A stretch of DNA of 64,000 bases from Nitrospirae bacterium MYbin3 (GTDB taxonomy: Bacteria; Nitrospirota; Thermodesulfovibrionia; Thermodesulfovibrionales; Dissulfurispiraceae), in assembly GCA_002753335.1 (NCBI GenBank), contig PEAD01000010.1:23046-87045 (forward strand). Reading direction: 5' to 3'. Made by a program: the position numbers and the translations under genes. The notes beneath the pieces were generated by a model, which saw only the letters and a list, made by a program, of their open reading frames with translations, was not told the DNA's origin and did not search any database. Shown piece by piece: positions 60,928-64,000 of this stretch. How positions within the stretch are numbered: position 1 is the stretch's first letter; every line of letters starts with the position of its first letter.

Positions 60928-62913
60928 TTACTTTGGGCTCTTGCCAACAAGAATATTATCTAACGCTTCGAGGTGCTTTTTAACCTCATATTCCGACAGT
61001 TTCTTGTTATTGGGATCTGCAGCCATTGCATCATTAAAGGCCTTTTTAGCATTGTCAAACTGTTTATCGCTTTCATAAGACAAGCCACGCTTTATCAGAG
61101 CCTCAACAAAATTATCGAGGGCCGGAGCATACTCTGGTTTCAATTTCAATGTGATCCAAAATTTTTCTACCGCCTCTGAAATCCTTCCCTGTGCCATATA
61201 GGCAAGACCAAGACTATGGTGAGTCAAATAAAATACTGGGTTAATCTTTAATGAATTGTTAAGCTCAATAATCGCTTTCTCAGGTTGTTTGTCATTTATA
61301 TATGCAATACTCAAGTTGTTAATTATTGTATTATTAAAAGGATAAATCTTAAGAGCGGCTTTAAATGACTCTATTGCTTCGCCGTATCTCCCTGTCTTTT
61401 GATATATTATTCCAAGTGAATTATAAAGGTGTATGGAATCAGGACTTGTCCTATATGCATTTATTTTCAGTTCGTTTATAGCGTCCTCACTCCTGCCGGT
61501 ATCCGCATAGGCCATCGCAAGCCCATTATAAGCATCAAATGATTTTTTATAATATTGCTCCCCCCTCTCCCTAAGCATTTTTGTCGTATATTCCCACAAT
61601 ACAACCGAGTCTTTCCAAACCGCAACCTGTTTTATCGTCAAAAAAGAGAACAACACAAAGACAAAAATGACACAAACAAATAAGCCAGCAATAATCAGTG
61701 TCTTTTTAGCGGGATACTTAAAGCAAATTTTATCTATACCTACAGCCAACAACAGTCCGGCTGCGAAAAAAAAACTAAGACTCGGCAGATACATATATCT
61801 GTCGGCCATTGCAGAGATGCCCACCTTGACAAAGCCTAGGACCGGTAAAAGTGTTAAGAAATAATAAAACCATACAGAAAGCCACAACTTATTCTTTTTC
61901 AAAAGAAGAACCGTAGTGAAAAAGATTACAGCAATAAATCCTGCCGTATATTGAACCGAAATAAAAGATACATTGTCAGGAAAAGGATAGAGGGGACTTA
62001 ATGAGAACGGCCATAAAACATTTAGGATATAATCGATTAAAGACTTAAAACCTACAAGAACCCTTGCTTCCAAGGGAAAATCTGCAGTAGATTTCATCGC
62101 AAAGTTATAGCTCTGCGCCAAAATTGTAGTTATCGAAAGGTCAAAAGCAATAAGAAAAAAAGGCGCTTTCTCAAGCAAAACTCTTTTTATTGAGCCTTTA
62201 TTAAATCTCTCAAATGGATACCAGTCCAGTATACAAAGAACTACAGGAAGGGTTATGGCCATCGGCTTGCTTAAAATAGACAGAAAAAAAAGACCGATAG
62301 TCCAAAGATAATGTCTGTCTGTAAGCCATATCTTATTTTGCATGCCTGTTTCCTGCCTAGCATTGTAGGCATAACGCATATAGGACATTAGGCTAAGCAA
62401 GAAAAAAAACGAGTACAAAACATCCTTACGCTCCGACACCCATGCCACAGATTCAACATGAATGGGATGAAGGCCAAAAAGCAGACCGGAAACAAGTCCT
62501 GCAATAAAAATGCCCTCATCAGATAACACAGGAAAACCGGGTGCAGATATCAGTTTCATGCGTCTATAATATTCGAGCAGTTGAAAACTCAATAGCGTGA
62601 CAAGCAGACTATTTATACTATGCAAAATAATATTTACAAGATGGTACCCCATCGGGTTCAAGCCCCATAAGGCATAGTCAACAGCATAAGATATCCATAT
62701 AAGAGGATGCCAGTTAGACATATGAAAATTAAAGAAAGCCCATTGAAAGAAATCGATCCCCATTGAAGTTATTTTCCGGTTCTGTACAATATAAGAGTAG
62801 TCATCCCAGTTAACAAACCCATTTTTTAAAGCAGGCAAATATACTATGAAAGTTGTGACAGAAACAAAAAATAATGCAGCCAGTTTATTCTTCTTACTTA
62901 GAATACTATTCAT
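60928..62913 (-). CDS. Multi-pass membrane protein with C-terminal tetratricopeptide repeats
   Basis: A 661-residue protein. About the first 420 residues hold roughly ten to twelve hydrophobic helices with luminal loops typical of Tmtc-type/ArnT-like membrane proteins (FVNWDDYSYIVQNRKIT, WHPLIWISYAVDYALWGLNP, GLHPIHVESVAWVSERKDVLYSFF). The C-terminal 220 residues contain at least four tetratricopeptide repeats (AYADTGRSEDAINELK, LGIIYQKTGRYGEAIESFKAAL, AYINDKQPEKAIIELN, AYMAQGRISEAVEKFW). Relatives are putative glycosyltransferases. It overlaps the upstream paralogue by eight bases. Confidence 0.85.
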   Translation of the reverse strand: MNSILSKKNKLAALFFVSVTTFIVYLPALKNGFVNWDDYSYIVQNRKITSMGIDFFQWAFFNFHMSNWHPLIWISYAVDYALWGLNPMGYHLVNIILHSINSLLVTLLSFQLLEYYRRMKLISAPGFPVLSDEGIFIAGLVSGLLFGLHPIHVESVAWVSERKDVLYSFFFLLSLMSYMRYAYNARQETGMQNKIWLTDRHYLWTIGLFFLSILSKPMAITLPVVLCILDWYPFERFNKGSIKRVLLEKAPFFLIAFDLSITTILAQSYNFAMKSTADFPLEARVLVGFKSLIDYILNVLWPFSLSPLYPFPDNVSFISVQYTAGFIAVIFFTTVLLLKKNKLWLSVWFYYFLTLLPVLGFVKVGISAMADRYMYLPSLSFFFAAGLLLAVGIDKICFKYPAKKTLIIAGLFVCVIFVFVLFSFLTIKQVAVWKDSVVLWEYTTKMLRERGEQYYKKSFDAYNGLAMAYADTGRSEDAINELKINAYRTSPDSIHLYNSLGIIYQKTGRYGEAIESFKAALKIYPFNNTIINNLSIAYINDKQPEKAIIELNNSLKINPVFYLTHHSLGLAYMAQGRISEAVEKFWITLKLKPEYAPALDNFVEALIKRGLSYESDKQFDNAKKAFNDAMAADPNNKKLSEYEVKKHLEALDNILVGKSPK

Positions 62914-64000
62914 ATTTTTTTATTAACTCCTCGGATTTCCGCAATGCGTCCCTGGCCTCAGTTGTTCTGCCGGAACGCTGTAAGGCCAAACCTAACTTGA
63001 CATATGTTAATGGCAGACCTGGATTCTCAGGACCATCAGTTATTGCGGTTTTAAACTGGATAATAGCCTCGTCCAATCTTTTCGCGGCAGCATAGAGATC
63101 CCCCAACATAATACGAGCATCAGTGTTCCGAGGTTCTATGGCCAGCGCCGTCTTAATTTCGATCATATATTTATCCTGCATACCCTTTTGGAAATATGCC
63201 ATGGCCAGGCCTATATGCATCACCCCCGATCTTTTATAATAGTCGTTTCTCTCGGGAGAACTATTTTTGATAGCATTAGCCCATAAAGTTGTCGAGTCAT
63301 GCCACACGCCAATCTGTTTTACGGTCAAAAAAACTAATACAAGATTAACAGCAACAACAAAAACAATAAAACTTGCTTTAAATATTAACACTTCCTTTCC
63401 TGTTTTTATAACTCTTTCATATATCAATGCAATACCGACACCGATTAATAAAAAAAAACTAACGCTTGGCAAATACGTATATCTGTCTGCTATTGCCTGA
63501 TTGCCTACTTTTAGAAATCCAAGAACCGGAAAGAGCATTGCTAAATAATAAGTCCATGCAGCCAGTAAACCCTTATATCTTTTGGCAACCAACAAAAACA
63601 CCACTGTTATCAGAACAATAAAGATAAACGATATCAAATACGGTAAAGATGAAAACGATACATTTTCGGGGAAAGAATACAAATTTATCAGATTGACAGG
63701 TAAAATCATCATTTTCATATAAGTTATAACAGCGTCAAACCCTACCATTATTCTAGGTGCAATAGGGAATGATTCTATAGACTTAATCGCATTACCTGAC
63801 ATTTGTGCTAACACAGTAGTAAAGGCCATATTCAGAGAAATAAACACAAATGGTATTTTCTCATATACTAAAGCCTTTATCCCCGAAAAACTGTACCGCT
63901 CAAAAGGATACCAATCAAGCAATAAAAGTATCACAGGCAATGTCACTGCCATTGGCTTGCTGAACAGGGCACAGACAAAAAATAACAAACTCAACAGGTA
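62906..64000 (-). CDS. Multi-pass membrane TPR protein, N-terminus cut by the window end
   Basis: A partial gene: 363+ residues of the C-terminal side are present; the frame is open through base 64000. It aligns with the protein at 60928-62913 from SKPMAVTLP/SKPMAITLP through DWYPFERY/DWYPFERF, LPVLGFLKVG/LPVLGFVKVG and DRYTYLPS/DRYMYLPS, so the two are tandem duplicates. C-terminal TPR-like repeats are AYFQKGMQDKYMIEIK and ARIMLGDLYAAAKRLDEAIIQFK. Start not determinable. Likely the same function as its partner. Confidence 0.85.
   Translation of the reverse strand, partial: YLLSLLFFVCALFSKPMAVTLPVILLLLDWYPFERYSFSGIKALVYEKIPFVFISLNMAFTTVLAQMSGNAIKSIESFPIAPRIMVGFDAVITYMKMMILPVNLINLYSFPENVSFSSLPYLISFIFIVLITVVFLLVAKRYKGLLAAWTYYLAMLFPVLGFLKVGNQAIADRYTYLPSVSFFLLIGVGIALIYERVIKTGKEVLIFKASFIVFVVAVNLVLVFLTVKQIGVWHDSTTLWANAIKNSSPERNDYYKRSGVMHIGLAMAYFQKGMQDKYMIEIKTALAIEPRNTDARIMLGDLYAAAKRLDEAIIQFKTAITDGPENPGLPLTYVKLGLALQRSGRTTEARDALRKSEELIKKYE

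Noticed and set aside
1..64000. CRISPR arrays, tRNA, rRNA and insertion sequences
   Set aside because: No regularly spaced repeats, no cloverleaf-like segments and no transposase or terminal repeats were found by eye; short tRNAs could still be missed only in the few larger gaps.

Overview
This window looks like a chromosomal segment of a Gram-negative, probably anaerobic or microaerophilic bacterium. LolA and several lipobox lipoproteins imply an outer membrane. MqnC (futalosine menaquinone route), HypF, a bacteriohemerythrin, a TAXI-type solute receptor and many radical SAM enzymes point to low-oxygen physiology. A Nitrospirota- or deltaproteobacteria-like lineage would fit, but that is a guess from gene content only. 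No rRNA, tRNA, CRISPR array or insertion sequence is visible.

Bases 1-23,000 are mostly housekeeping. The order is: a ribbon-helix-helix/MazF toxin-antitoxin pair with an inverted-repeat operator; mqnC, a thioredoxin-reductase-like gene, a HEAT-repeat gene and a Sua5/YrdC gene; the conserved translation operon rpsP-khpA-rimM-trmD-rplS-rnhB; a Fic protein; hypF; a minus-strand envelope/cytochrome group (CsgG/FlgO-like lipoprotein, lolA, cytochrome c'-like protein, a heme-rich membrane fusion); a TAXI receptor with corA; rsgA; leuC-ridA; cspA; bacteriohemerythrin; and a DEAD/DUF1998 helicase.

Bases 23,000-64,000 form a large surface-glycan locus. It opens with a glycosyltransferase-methyltransferase fusion, a B12-binding radical SAM protein, gmd and a membrane spermidine-synthase-like protein. 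From about 29.3 kb to the window end every gene is on the minus strand with tiny gaps or overlaps.

The promoter-distal part (29.3-48.6 kb) is the unusual piece. It has eight SPASM-type radical SAM proteins interleaved with two FkbM methyltransferases, an SDR, an epimerase, an iron-type alcohol dehydrogenase, a GDP-mannose-hydrolase-like Nudix protein and GT2 enzymes. Ten of these proteins carry what looks like one shared Rossmann-like module (G-x-G-x-x-G, then an Asp-containing strand, then a Pro-Glu turn), at the N-terminus in some and the C-terminus in others. Two radical SAM proteins have an apparently reversed domain order, with the SPASM-like cysteines before the radical SAM core. I consider this the best candidate for an undescribed system: a radical-SAM-based sugar or lipid-linked glycan tailoring island.

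The promoter-proximal part (48.6-64 kb) is more classical. RfbG and RfbH (CDP-glucose to CDP-4-keto-3,6-dideoxyglucose) sit with a YerE-like thiamine diphosphate enzyme, which together suggest a branched yersiniose-like sugar. A NeuB-cupin fusion, a HAD protein, a gluconokinase-like kinase, a flippase, GT2 and GT4 glycosyltransferases, a methyltransferase and two tandem membrane-TPR proteins complete it; the last gene runs off the window. All functional statements come from motif recognition by eye, without database searches.
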